A DNA stretch of 64,000 bases, taken from positions 186,001-250,000 of the forward strand of contig JAURLX010000004.1 of NCBI GenBank assembly GCA_030830965.1. Reading direction: 5' to 3'. The number at the start of each line of letters is the position of its first letter. Positions within the stretch are counted from its first letter, which is position 1. Source of the stretch: Verrucomicrobiota bacterium. GTDB lineage: Bacteria; Verrucomicrobiota; Verrucomicrobiia; Opitutales; UBA953. Positions 1 through 9,128 of this stretch are shown one piece after another. A program made the position numbers and the translations under genes. The notes under the pieces were generated by a model, which saw only the letters and a list, made by a program, of their open reading frames with translations, made no database searches and was not told where the DNA came from.

Positions 1-67
1 CTCGGAAAAGGGCTGGCGAGCCGCGGGAATCACGCCTCCCCCGGCGCAGGGCGGGCTCCTCTGACGC

Positions 68-97
68 TGGACAAAAGCGGTCGGCGGCAGTTAGGGT
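68..97 (+). promoter_or_regulatory. Candidate promoter of proB
   Basis: TGGACA at 68-73 and TAGGGT at 92-97 (18-base spacer) lie just upstream of the proB start at 109. The same TAGGGT -10-like box occurs before rpoZ in this window. The first 67 bases hold no gene I can support. By-eye prediction. Confidence 0.35.
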
Positions 98-108
98 CTC
101 GCCCTTCC

Positions 109-879
109 ATGGCCAAACGCTGGGTCATCAAGCTGGGCTCCGGCCTCCTCACCCGCAAGGACGGCAAGGTCGACCGCGTCCAGATTGGACGCATCGCCGA
201 CCAGCTCGCCGCGCTTCGCCGCAAGGGCTACGAGGTCGTGCTGGTCTCTTCCGGGGCGGTCGCGTCCGGGATGACCGCCATGGGGCTCGACCGGCGGCCG
301 AAGGACGCCCGGGAGCTCCAGGCCTGCGCCACCGTCGGCCAGCCGGAGCTGATGTCGGAGTATGGTCGCCGTCTCCGCCGGCACGGCCTGCTGGCCGCCC
401 AGATGCTCCTGACCTACTGGGACCTCGACAGCCGCGGCTGCACCCGCAACGCCCGCGCCACGCTGGACCTGCTCCTGCGCCGCGGACGCTTCATCCCCAT
501 CATCAACGAGAACGACGCCATCGCCGACGAGGAGATCAAGGTCGGCGACAACGACCGCCTGTCCGCCCACGTCGCCGCGCTGATCGAGGCCGACCTGCTC
601 GTAATCCTCTCGGGCGTCGATGGGCTCATGACGCGGCCCGACGGAACCGGCAGCCTCGTGCCCAAGGTGACCCGCCTGGACGCCGGGGTGCGAGCCCTCG
701 CCGGGGGCGCCGGCTCCGAACGCAACGTCGGCGGCATGGTGACGAAACTGCAGGCCGCGGAGATCGCCGCCGAGGGCGGCGTCGACACCGTGATCGCCAA
801 CGGGCGTCGCCCCGGGGTCCTGCTCGAGCTCTCCGCCGGCCGCAGGGTAGGCACACGCTTCTCCCTCCGCCGTCGATGA
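109..879 (+). CDS. proB: Glutamate 5-kinase, PUA-less form
   Basis: Phosphorylates L-glutamate with ATP to gamma-glutamyl phosphate, the first step of cytoplasmic proline synthesis. The protein is 256 residues, an amino-acid-kinase fold: KLGSGLLT near the start for phosphate binding, SSGAVASGM, and the INENDAI glutamate-site motif around residue 129. It ends soon after the kinase domain, so the C-terminal PUA domain found in the roughly 367-residue E. coli enzyme is absent; short forms are known in other bacteria. It overlaps proA by four bases (ATGA), indicating translational coupling. ProB is normally feedback-inhibited by proline; nothing in the sequence tells whether this one is. Confidence 0.95.
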   Translation: MAKRWVIKLGSGLLTRKDGKVDRVQIGRIADQLAALRRKGYEVVLVSSGAVASGMTAMGLDRRPKDARELQACATVGQPELMSEYGRRLRRHGLLAAQMLLTYWDLDSRGCTRNARATLDLLLRRGRFIPIINENDAIADEEIKVGDNDRLSAHVAALIEADLLVILSGVDGLMTRPDGTGSLVPKVTRLDAGVRALAGGAGSERNVGGMVTKLQAAEIAAEGGVDTVIANGRRPGVLLELSAGRRVGTRFSLRRR

Positions 880-2135
880 ACGAGCTCACCGCCAAAGTCA
901 CGGCGCTCGCCGCCGCCGCCAAGAAGGCCGCGCGCAAGGTGGCGCTCGCGCCGTCGGCCGTCCGGGACCGCGCCCTGCGCGCCGCCGCGGCCGCCCTGCG
1001 GCGCGACGAGTCCGCGATCCTCGCGGCCAACGCCGAAGACCTGGCCGCCGCGCGGAGCAAAGGGCTGGCCGAAGCGATGGTGGACCGCCTGCGCCTCGAC
1101 CCGGGGCGGCTCGAGGCCGTGGCCGCGGCCTGCGAAGCGGTCGCCGGACTGCCCGACCCCGTCGGCGAGGTGATCGAGCAATGGAGCCGGCCCAACGGCC
1201 TGCGCATCGTCAAGCGCCGCGTGCCCATCGGGCTCGTGGCCATCATCTTCGAGTCGCGGCCCAACGTGACCGTCGACGCCGCCGCGCTGTGCCTCAAGTC
1301 CGGCAACGGCTGCGTCCTGCGCGGCGGCAGCGAGGCCCTGCGCACCAACCTCGCCCTCGCCGCCTCCTTCGCCGCGGGCCTGCGCGAGGCGGGACTGCCC
1401 GGCGAGGCCGTGACGCTGCTGCCCTTCACCGACCGCGAGGCCGTGCCCGCCCTCGGCTCGCTGCGGGGCGTGGTCGACGTGATCGTGCCGCGCGGAGGCC
1501 CCGGCCTGATCGAGGCTGTGAGCGCCTCGGCACGCATGCCGGTCATCAAGCATGACGCCGGCGTCTGCCACGTCTACGTCCACGCCGCCGCCGATCTCGC
1601 CAAGGCGCTGCCCATCATCGTCAACGCCAAGTGCCAGCGCCCGAGCGCCTGCAACGCCGCGGAGACCGTGCTGGTCGACGCCGCCGTCGCGCCCGACCTG
1701 CTGCCCCGCCTCGCCCGCGAGCTCGCCGCCCGACGGACGGAGGTGCGCGCCTGCCCGCGGGCCCTGGCCCTCATGCCCGGCGCGACCGCCGCGACGGAGC
1801 AGGATTTTCGCACCGAGCACCTCTCCCTCGTCCTGAACGTGAAGGTCGTGGCGGGGCTGGACGAGGCGGTCGACCACGTGGAGTCCCTCGGCTCCCACCA
1901 TTCGGACGCGATCCTGACCGAGGACGCCGAGGCCGCCCGGGCCTTCCTCGCCCAGGTCGACAGCGCCTGCGTCTACTGGAACGCCAGCACCCGGTTCACC
2001 GACGGCGGCGAGTTCGGCTTCGGGGCCGAGGTGGGCATCAGCACCGAACGACTCCACGCGCGCGGCCCGATGGGGCTGCGCGAACTGACCACCTGGAAAT
2101 TCGAGGTCAGCGGCGACGGGCAGGTGCGCGCCTGA
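876..2135 (+). CDS. proA: Gamma-glutamyl phosphate reductase
   Basis: NADPH-dependent reduction of gamma-glutamyl phosphate to glutamate-5-semialdehyde, the second proline step. The 419-residue protein has full family length. It is an ALDH-superfamily enzyme with the catalytic cysteine in CQRPSACN (about Cys259) and the VAIIFESRPNVTVD segment near residue 121. The start overlaps the proB stop. No proC is in the window. Confidence 0.96.
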   Translation: MNELTAKVTALAAAAKKAARKVALAPSAVRDRALRAAAAALRRDESAILAANAEDLAAARSKGLAEAMVDRLRLDPGRLEAVAAACEAVAGLPDPVGEVIEQWSRPNGLRIVKRRVPIGLVAIIFESRPNVTVDAAALCLKSGNGCVLRGGSEALRTNLALAASFAAGLREAGLPGEAVTLLPFTDREAVPALGSLRGVVDVIVPRGGPGLIEAVSASARMPVIKHDAGVCHVYVHAAADLAKALPIIVNAKCQRPSACNAAETVLVDAAVAPDLLPRLARELAARRTEVRACPRALALMPGATAATEQDFRTEHLSLVLNVKVVAGLDEAVDHVESLGSHHSDAILTEDAEAARAFLAQVDSACVYWNASTRFTDGGEFGFGAEVGISTERLHARGPMGLRELTTWKFEVSGDGQVRA

Positions 2136-2147
2136 CGGCTTTTCCGT

Positions 2148-2177
2148 TTGACACCCCGGGCCGAGGGGGCGTTTGCT
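2148..2177 (+). promoter_or_regulatory. Candidate promoter of tRNA-Asp
   Basis: TTGACA (2148-2153) and TTTGCT (2172-2177), 18-base spacer, ending 20 bases before the mature tRNA. TTTGCT recurs before rpmB and mcsA and resembles TTTGTT before tRNA-Ala. Confidence 0.45.
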
Positions 2178-2183
2178 GAACGT

Positions 2184-2283
2184 CCTTTCGGCTGTCCGGG
2201 GTGGTAGCTCAGTTGGTTAGAGCGCCTGCCTGTCACGTAGGAGGTCGCGGGTTCGAGTCCCGTCCATCCCGCCAGCCGAAAGG
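2184..2283 (+). repeat. Inverted repeat flanking tRNA-Asp
   Basis: An 11-base arm CCTTTCGGCTG at 2184-2194 is perfectly complementary to CAGCCGAAAGG at 2273-2283. The second arm begins inside the encoded CCA end. In the precursor these arms would extend the acceptor stem, separated from it by three bases on the 5' side and two on the 3' side. Confidence 0.8.
2198..2274 (+). tRNA. tRNA-Asp (anticodon GTC)
   Basis: A 77-nt cloverleaf with the CCA end encoded. The acceptor stem GGGGTGG pairs with CCATCCC (one G-U), discriminator G. The anticodon stem CCTGC/GTAGG encloses loop CTGTCAC with anticodon GTC at 2232-2234, reading Asp codons. The T arm has GTTCGAGTC. Confidence 0.97.
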
Positions 2284-2386
2284 GGCCCGGCCCCGCAAGG
2301 GGCGCCCGACCGCCGCCCCGCCTTCACCGCTCCGGCCGAGGTTTTGTCTTTCCCCGAGGGAGTGCGGCAGGATGATGGCCCCACCC

Positions 2387-3583
<1,197 letters not shown>

Positions 3584-3654
3584 CGGCCCTCCCCGCCCGC
3601 CGCACGGCGGGCTTTTCATTTGCGCCCCCTTCGCGCGGGGGCAACCCTGCCGCC

Positions 3655-4830
3655 GTGCCCGACGCGCTGACCGAAGCCTTCTCCCGACTCGACCTCTCGC
3701 AGGTCCCGAGCCCGTGCCACGTGCTGCACCGTGGGCTGCTCGAGTCGAACCTGCGGACGCTACGGTCGGTGATGGACCGCTCGGGCGCGAAGGTGCTGCT
3801 CGCGCTCAAGGGCTTCGCCCAGTTCAGCGAGGCGAAACTGGTCGCCCGGTACCTGGCCGGCACCACGGCCAGCGGCATCCACGAGGCGCTGCTCGGACGC
3901 GAGGAATTCGGCGGCGAAGTACACGCCTACTCGCCGGCCTTCAAGGACGAGGAGTTCGAGCGGCTGCTGCGGGTGGCCGACCACGTCTCGTTCAACTCGC
4001 CGTCGCAGTGGCGGCGCTTCCGCGAACGCGGGCTCGCCGCGCCCCGCCGGGTCTCCTTCGGGCTCCGCGTGAACCCGGAGCACGCGGAGGTGGAGGTCGA
4101 GCTCTACAACCCCTGCGCGCGCGGCTCGCGGCTCGGCACGCCACGCTCGGAGATCCGCTCGGCCGAGGACCTCGCGGGACTCGAGGGCCTGCACTTCCAC
4201 ACGATGTGCCAGCAGGGCGCCGACGTGCTCCAGCGGACGGTCGCCGCCTTCGAATCGCGCTTCGGCGAGTTCATCCCCCGCATGAAGTGGGTGAACTTCG
4301 GGGGCGGGCACCACATCACGCGTCCGGGCTACGATCTCGACCTGCTGGTCAGGGTCGTGACGGACTTCCGCCGGAAGTGGGGCGAGCACATCCAGGTCTA
4401 CCTCGAGCCCGGGGAGGCCGTCGGCATCGGCACGGGCGTCCTGGTGGGCACGGTGCTCGACGTGGTCCGCAACGGGATAGAGATCGCCATCCTCGACATC
4501 TCTGCGACCTGCCACATGCCCGACACCCTGGAGATGCCCTACCGGCCTGACATCGTCGGAGGCGAGCCGCCGGGCAGGCTCCCCCACACCTACCGCCTCG
4601 GCAGCTCAACCTGCCTGGCGGGCGACGTGATCGGCGACTACTCCTTCGCCGAGCCGCTCAGGCCCGGACAGCGGCTCGTCTTCCTGGACATGTCCCACTA
4701 CACCTTCGTCAAGAACACGACCTTCAACGGGGTCCCGCTTCCCGCCATCGCCTCCTATGACCCCGCCGACGGCAGGATCCACGTGGTCAGGCGCTTCGGA
4801 TACGCCGACTACAAGGGCCGGCTGTCCTGA
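3655..4830 (+). CDS. nspC: Carboxynorspermidine decarboxylase
   Basis: PLP-dependent decarboxylase producing spermidine or norspermidine from the carboxy intermediate made by the preceding gene. The 391-residue protein is an alanine-racemase-fold group IV decarboxylase: PLP lysine in LLALKGF (about Lys52), FHTMCQQGAD, the phosphate-binding YLEPGEA region, and SSTCLAGDVIGDY carrying a substrate-site cysteine. I take GTG at 3655; no ATG lies nearby in frame and the homology begins immediately after. A 71-base gap separates it from the dehydrogenase stop. The two genes form the alternative, S-adenosylmethionine-decarboxylase-independent polyamine route. Confidence 0.9.
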   Translation: MPDALTEAFSRLDLSQVPSPCHVLHRGLLESNLRTLRSVMDRSGAKVLLALKGFAQFSEAKLVARYLAGTTASGIHEALLGREEFGGEVHAYSPAFKDEEFERLLRVADHVSFNSPSQWRRFRERGLAAPRRVSFGLRVNPEHAEVEVELYNPCARGSRLGTPRSEIRSAEDLAGLEGLHFHTMCQQGADVLQRTVAAFESRFGEFIPRMKWVNFGGGHHITRPGYDLDLLVRVVTDFRRKWGEHIQVYLEPGEAVGIGTGVLVGTVLDVVRNGIEIAILDISATCHMPDTLEMPYRPDIVGGEPPGRLPHTYRLGSSTCLAGDVIGDYSFAEPLRPGQRLVFLDMSHYTFVKNTTFNGVPLPAIASYDPADGRIHVVRRFGYADYKGRLS

Positions 4831-4840
4831 GGGCGGGGAC

Positions 4841-4869
4841 TTGACCCAACCGGGGCCCGCGGGCATCCT
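4841..4869 (+). promoter_or_regulatory. Candidate promoter of the coiled-coil gene
   Basis: TTGACC (4841-4846), 17-base spacer, CATCCT (4864-4869), 17 bases before the ATG at 4887. The same CATCCT box occurs before the NHL gene at 42102. Confidence 0.4.
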
Positions 4870-4886
4870 GTCGGTGACTCATCCGC

Positions 4887-5516
4887 ATGAAGACCTCCGA
4901 AATCGTCCTCTCCCTCGTGGCCGCCACGTTCGCCGGCATCGCCGTCGTCACCTGGAACGGCGAAGCAGAGGCCGTCGTACGCGCCGACAAGGCGCAGACT
5001 TCGCTCAACGCCGCCAATGTCCGTAACGCCCAGCTGACCAAGGCCGACGGCGAGCATCGCGCCCGCATCGCCGACCTCGAAAAGTCGCTCAAGGCCGCCG
5101 CCGCCGAGGCCGCCGACGTGAAGACCCAGCTCGCCGCCGCCAGCGAGGCCACGAAGGCCGCCCGGAAGGACCTCGAGGCCGCCCGGACGGCCACGAAGGA
5201 CGCCAAGGACGCCCTCGCCAAGGCGTCCACCCGCGCCGCGGAGCTTGAGAAAGCCCGCGCCGACGCGGCCGCGCAGGTGAACGCCCTTTCGACCGAACTG
5301 GCCGGACTCCGCAGCGGAGCCGAGCTGCGTGACGCCATCGAACGCCGCAAGAAGGCCGAATCCGACCTCGAGGCCGCCTCCGCCGCCCTCCGTGAAGCCA
5401 ACGCGCGAGCCGCCAAGGCCGAAGCCAGGATCAAGGAGCTGGAAGAGGAGCTCGCCCGCCTTAAGGGCCGCGCCCGGGGACTGGACACGGGCTCGCCCAA
5501 CAACCGCGGGATCTGA
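4887..5516 (+). CDS. Membrane-anchored or secreted coiled-coil protein, unknown function
   Basis: Not recognised by family. The 209-residue protein starts with a lysine and a hydrophobic segment (about residues 5-24) acting as signal peptide or N-terminal anchor. The rest is almost pure Ala/Lys/Glu/Asp heptad sequence, with repeated ADLEKSLKAA, ARKDLEAAR and AEARIKELEEELARL patterns, so one long coiled coil. It ends with a short polar tail. It has its own promoter-like sequence and is followed by a hairpin terminator, so it is probably monocistronic. A structural periplasmic or cell-envelope role is a guess. Low sequence complexity makes homology searches unreliable. Confidence 0.75.
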   Translation: MKTSEIVLSLVAATFAGIAVVTWNGEAEAVVRADKAQTSLNAANVRNAQLTKADGEHRARIADLEKSLKAAAAEAADVKTQLAAASEATKAARKDLEAARTATKDAKDALAKASTRAAELEKARADAAAQVNALSTELAGLRSGAELRDAIERRKKAESDLEAASAALREANARAAKAEARIKELEEELARLKGRARGLDTGSPNNRGI

Positions 5517-5539
5517 GCCCGGCTCTAGGCGTATGAAAC

Positions 5540-5561
5540 GAGGCCCGCTTCCGCGGGCCTC
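5540..5561 (+). terminator. Hairpin terminator after the coiled-coil gene
   Basis: Perfect 9-base arms GAGGCCCGC (5540-5548) and GCGGGCCTC (5553-5561) around a 4-base loop, 24 bases after the stop. The downstream tract is only weakly T-rich (CTGCTTTG). Confidence 0.65.
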
Positions 5562-5586
5562 CTGCTTTGCGGCCGGACGCAAATAG

Positions 5587-5610
5587 GGAGCCCTCCTCCC
5601 AGAGGGCCCC
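5587..5610 (-). terminator. Hairpin terminator after the porin gene
   Basis: On the minus strand, arms GGGGCCCTC and GAGGGCTCC (one G-U) enclose a 6-base loop, followed by CTATTTG. It sits 24 bases beyond the porin stop and back to back with the plus-strand terminator. Confidence 0.6.
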
Positions 5611-5633
5611 CTGCCATGAAGCCTGACCGGAAC

Positions 5634-6947
5634 TCAGTAGTTGAACTGAAGCTGGAGCGCAAGCCGCTGCGCGTCCTCCACGACATTGTAAGGTGCTGAC
5701 GCGGTGTTGGTACGCTCCTTGGTGAAGGAATAGACCACCTGGATCTCATATTCCGGACGAACCTGCCATTCGAGCCCGAGGTCGATCTCGTTGACGACGA
5801 ACTTGGGGGCGTTGGTCGCGAACTTGCGCGCGCCGTCGAAGTAGTTCCAGCGGACGAACGGCGTGTAGACCGAGCCGCCGAGATTGAGCTGGTAGGAGGC
5901 CATGACATATCCGCCGTTGAGACTCTCGACGCCGATGCTGGTCCGGTCACCGTTGAGCTGCGGACCCTCGCCCCAGTTCCACTCGGCCTCGATGCCGAAA
6001 GGCTGCGGATACATGATGAAGGTGACGCATGTCCGCCGGTCATTGAACTCCGTGCCGCCCGAAGGAACGGCGGCGGCCCCGCCGCCAGCCGGCGTGACGG
6101 CCGCGCGGGAGATGACGTATTTGCCGGCGTAGGCGCCGACGCCCGCCTCGTAGATCTGGCCGCTTTCGGACTTCCAAGGATAGCTGAGACGGGCGAGGAG
6201 ATGGGGCTCCCCGTTCAGGTCGGACTTATTAAGGCCCTGGCCGTTGTAACCGCCGATGGTGAAGACGCCGTAGTCGCCCGATCCCTTGAGGCCGTCCTTG
6301 ACGAGGGACTTGAAGAGATCACGGGACTCCTTGGACGCGTACATGTAGTAGACGCCGACGTCGCGTTCGCCCTCGACCGCCGAATTGAGGGCCTCCGGAC
6401 GCTCGGTGACGATGCGGTTCTGGGAGGACTGGAGATTGACCCAGCCGTAGGGGACCTTGCTGAGGCCCACGCGCGCGCGGTGCTCCCTCAGGTCATCGAA
6501 GGCGATGTCGGCGTAAAGATCGCGGGCCTGCAGAGAAAGGCTGGAAGCGCCCGTGCTGGCCTGGAAATCGAGCTGGGAATAGAGATGGAGGCGGGGGGAC
6601 ACGTCTCCGCTGATCTTGAATCGTCCTCGACGGATCAAGAAGCTCTCGGTGGGCTTGGTCGATTTGTCCGCCGGAACATCGAGCAAGTCCGCCGCGTCGT
6701 TCAGCTGTTCCGTGAAACGGAGCTGGGTGTAGCCGTCGATCTTGAGCTTCTCATACCAGGAAGCCGGCTTGGCGGGAGCGTTGAGCTTGGCGATGGCGGC
6801 CTGCTCGAGGGCCTGGGCACGCTCCTCGGCGGTGATGATGCCCTTCTTGACAAGGAGATCGAGGGCGGGGTTGCGCTCCTGGGCGCCGGCGGGGATGACC
6901 GCCAGGGTGGAGGCCGCGAGCAGCGTGGTCTTGAGGATGTAGTTCAT
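5634..6947 (-). CDS. Outer-membrane porin (phosphate-selective porin O/P type)
   Basis: Beta-barrel channel of the outer membrane. The 437-residue product begins with a Sec signal peptide (KTTLLAASTLAVIPAGAQ, cleavage after about residue 23), then a short helical region (LLVKKGIITAEERAQALEQ) common at the N-terminus of Verrucomicrobial porins, then alternating aromatic/polar strands (DGYTQLRF, RGRFKISGDV, LHLYSQLDFQ). The chain ends in LQLQFNY with a C-terminal aromatic, the usual assembly signal. I place the start at ATG 6947, directly before the signal peptide, although the frame stays open to 7166. Solute specificity cannot be read from sequence, and I see no convincing promoter in its 110-base upstream gap. 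Confidence 0.85.
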   Translation of the reverse strand: MNYILKTTLLAASTLAVIPAGAQERNPALDLLVKKGIITAEERAQALEQAAIAKLNAPAKPASWYEKLKIDGYTQLRFTEQLNDAADLLDVPADKSTKPTESFLIRRGRFKISGDVSPRLHLYSQLDFQASTGASSLSLQARDLYADIAFDDLREHRARVGLSKVPYGWVNLQSSQNRIVTERPEALNSAVEGERDVGVYYMYASKESRDLFKSLVKDGLKGSGDYGVFTIGGYNGQGLNKSDLNGEPHLLARLSYPWKSESGQIYEAGVGAYAGKYVISRAAVTPAGGGAAAVPSGGTEFNDRRTCVTFIMYPQPFGIEAEWNWGEGPQLNGDRTSIGVESLNGGYVMASYQLNLGGSVYTPFVRWNYFDGARKFATNAPKFVVNEIDLGLEWQVRPEYEIQVVYSFTKERTNTASAPYNVVEDAQRLALQLQFNY

Positions 6948-7056
6948 GATCGGATGTGCGGGTGTGCGGAGACATCCTCTCAGAGGTCCATGGCGGAATG
7001 AGGACTGTGACGTGAAGAACGCGTCACGCCGCAGGGACGGAACGGTGTCCGTCGTG

Positions 7057-7947
7057 TTACGGACCTGTGACCGCGCCCCCGGGAAGGCAGGGCCCGAGGC
7101 CGGCGTACACGTCCGCGTAAAGGGGCTTCCAGCCGAGTTCAGCAGCGATCTTGGAAGCGTCCACACGGCGACTGGGCTGGGTGCGTCCGCCTTTGCGCAT
7201 GCGGGGGCCGGCCTCGGCCTCGGGCACGAACGCGGGCGGCGGCAGACCGAGCCGCAAGGCGATCCATCGGGCCAGCTCGGCCTTGGTCACGGGCCGACCG
7301 TCGGTCACGTTGTAGGTCCGGTGACCGGGCGGCCCGCCCTCGAGGGCCGCAATCACCGACGAAGCCGCGTCATCGCCATGCAGATAGTTGATGAGATGGT
7401 CGGATCGCCCGCCGACGACAGTCTCGCCGCGTCTGAAAGCGTCGAGCAGGTAGTGCCTACCGGGGCCGTAGAGCCCGCCGAAGCGCAAGGCGCGCGTGAA
7501 CGCGATCCCCGACCCCGCGGCAGCGGCCTCCCCCGCGAGGATGGCATCGGAGGCAAGGTCGCCGCCGGCCGGCGAATCCTCGTCGACGGTGACGCCGCCA
7601 TCCTGCCGATAGACGCCGGTGGAACTGGTGAAGACGAAGCGCTCCGCGCCGATCGCGCGGGCCCACTCCACGGCGCGCCGGACGCGGAAGTCATAGGCGG
7701 CCGCATAGGCTTCGGGTCCGCCGCCGCCCGCGCTGGCGGCGCAGACGACGCAATCGAAGTCGCGAGGCAACGCCGACCAGTCCGCGGCGTCGAGGTCGAA
7801 GGCGACAGCGTCTAGGCCCGCCGCCGCAAGGGCGTCGCGGGAACCGACCGAGCGGACCACGCCGAACGAGCTGACGCCACGGTCACGGAGAAGACGCAGC
7901 ACGCGCGCGCCGACGTAGCCGCAGCCCAAGATGACGGCACGTCTCAT
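7057..7947 (-). CDS. NAD(P)-binding SDR-like epimerase/reductase (YeeZ type)
   Basis: A 296-residue Rossmann protein beginning VILGCGYVGARVL, with VCAASAGGG, FTSSTGVY and a late NVTDGRPVTKAELA segment. The classical Tyr-x3-Lys catalytic pair is not evident after the STGVY strand, as in the atypical SDR group of E. coli YeeZ, so I would not assign a reaction. Its start ATG 7947 overlaps the lpxB stop (ATGA), making it the last gene of the clpB-oxidoreductase-lpxB operon. A role in sugar-nucleotide or envelope metabolism is inferred only from position. Confidence 0.75.
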   Translation of the reverse strand: MRRAVILGCGYVGARVLRLLRDRGVSSFGVVRSVGSRDALAAAGLDAVAFDLDAADWSALPRDFDCVVCAASAGGGGPEAYAAAYDFRVRRAVEWARAIGAERFVFTSSTGVYRQDGGVTVDEDSPAGGDLASDAILAGEAAAAGSGIAFTRALRFGGLYGPGRHYLLDAFRRGETVVGGRSDHLINYLHGDDAASSVIAALEGGPPGHRTYNVTDGRPVTKAELARWIALRLGLPPPAFVPEAEAGPRMRKGGRTQPSRRVDASKIAAELGWKPLYADVYAGLGPCLPGGAVTGP

Positions 7948-9128
7948 GGCAGGAAGGAGGCCGCCCACTCGGCGGGGGAGGAACCGGGCCGGGCGGAGAG
8001 CATTTCGCGCAGTTCCGCGGCGTCAAGGAGCGCCCGCTCGCGAGGCTCGGGCCCCTCGACGCAGGCGCGCAGCCGGGCGGCGAGGGCTTCGGGTTCGCAG
8101 GCGCCCTGCAGGTACTCCGGCCAGGCCTGGCGCTTCAGTAGAATGTTCGCGATCCCGAGATGGTCGACGCGCCCGGCGATGAGGTAGCGGCCCATCACCC
8201 AGGTCAGCGGATTGGCGCGATACACGACGGCGCCCGGGATGCCGGCTAGCGCCACCGAAAGGGACATCGTGCCCGAGCTCACGAGCGCGGCGCACCCGCC
8301 GGCCTGGCCCTCCCCGACCGGGCGGAGATCGACGCCCTTGGCGGCGTCGCCGTATTCGGCGAGCAGACGGTAGAGCTCGGCGTGCACCGATCCGCCGGTG
8401 TGCAGCACGAGCGCCCGCCTCCGGGGATCCTGGCACCGGTACCGGGCGAAGGCCTCGACGAGGGCGGGGAAGATCTTCCGGACGGGCTTGGGGCGGCTGC
8501 CCGGAAGCAGCAGGACCGGACCGTCGGGGTCGTAGCGCACCGGAGGCGCGTGCGTCTCGTTGACGAAAGGATGCCCGACGAACGTGGCTGGCAGCGTCGT
8601 GTCGGCGTAGCACCCGGTCTCGAAGGGGAAGATGACGCCGACGGCGTCAAGATCGCGGGCCATCGAGAAACGACGCCGCGGCTTCCAGGCCCACAGCTGC
8701 GGGCTGACATACTGGATCACGGCCGTCTCGCCGCCGCCCTGCCGGGAGAGGCCGGCGGCGCGCAGGTCGGCCGCTAGGCGCAGGTTCAGTCCGGGATAGT
8801 CGACCAGGATCACCAGCGCAGGCCGCCAGCGCAGGATCCAGGCGCGCATGGCGGCGAAGAGACGTCGGTAGAAGGGGTAGGCGGAGACGACCTCAACGAG
8901 TCCGACCGCCGAGAAGGCCGTCATGTCGAGGAGCAGTTGCGCTCCGGCCTCGCGGAGGCGGGGGCCGCCGAAGGCGGCGACGCGGAGTCCGGGCCGGCCG
9001 GCGACGAGCGCGCGGACCAGCTCGGACGCATGCTGGTCTCCGGAATGCTCGCCCGCGACCACGAGGACGTCCAGGTCGCCGCCGCGCGGCCGGGGGAACT
9101 CGTCGGGGATGGACGGGAAGGCGGTCAT
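7944..9128 (-). CDS. lpxB: Lipid-A-disaccharide synthase
   Basis: Transfers the 2,3-diacylglucosamine unit from its UDP form onto lipid X, giving the lipid A disaccharide at the inner face of the inner membrane. The product is 394 residues (E. coli 382), a GT19 glycosyltransferase with GEHSGDQHAS at about residues 26-35, FGGPRLREAG, VDYPGLNLRLA, YVSPQLWAWK and FVGHPFVNE. The start ATG 9128 overlaps the stop of the upstream oxidoreductase. It shows that the organism makes lipid A. No lpxA, C or D is in the window. Confidence 0.95.
   Translation of the reverse strand: MTAFPSIPDEFPRPRGGDLDVLVVAGEHSGDQHASELVRALVAGRPGLRVAAFGGPRLREAGAQLLLDMTAFSAVGLVEVVSAYPFYRRLFAAMRAWILRWRPALVILVDYPGLNLRLAADLRAAGLSRQGGGETAVIQYVSPQLWAWKPRRRFSMARDLDAVGVIFPFETGCYADTTLPATFVGHPFVNETHAPPVRYDPDGPVLLLPGSRPKPVRKIFPALVEAFARYRCQDPRRRALVLHTGGSVHAELYRLLAEYGDAAKGVDLRPVGEGQAGGCAALVSSGTMSLSVALAGIPGAVVYRANPLTWVMGRYLIAGRVDHLGIANILLKRQAWPEYLQGACEPEALAARLRACVEGPEPRERALLDAAELREMLSARPGSSPAEWAASFLP

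Noticed and set aside
414-2057. 547-codon minus-strand frame across proB-proA
   Set aside because: Antisense shadow of proB/proA with no family resemblance.
2201-2386. N-terminal extension of carboxynorspermidine dehydrogenase through the tRNA
   Set aside because: The frame is open but runs across tRNA-Asp; homology begins at 2387.
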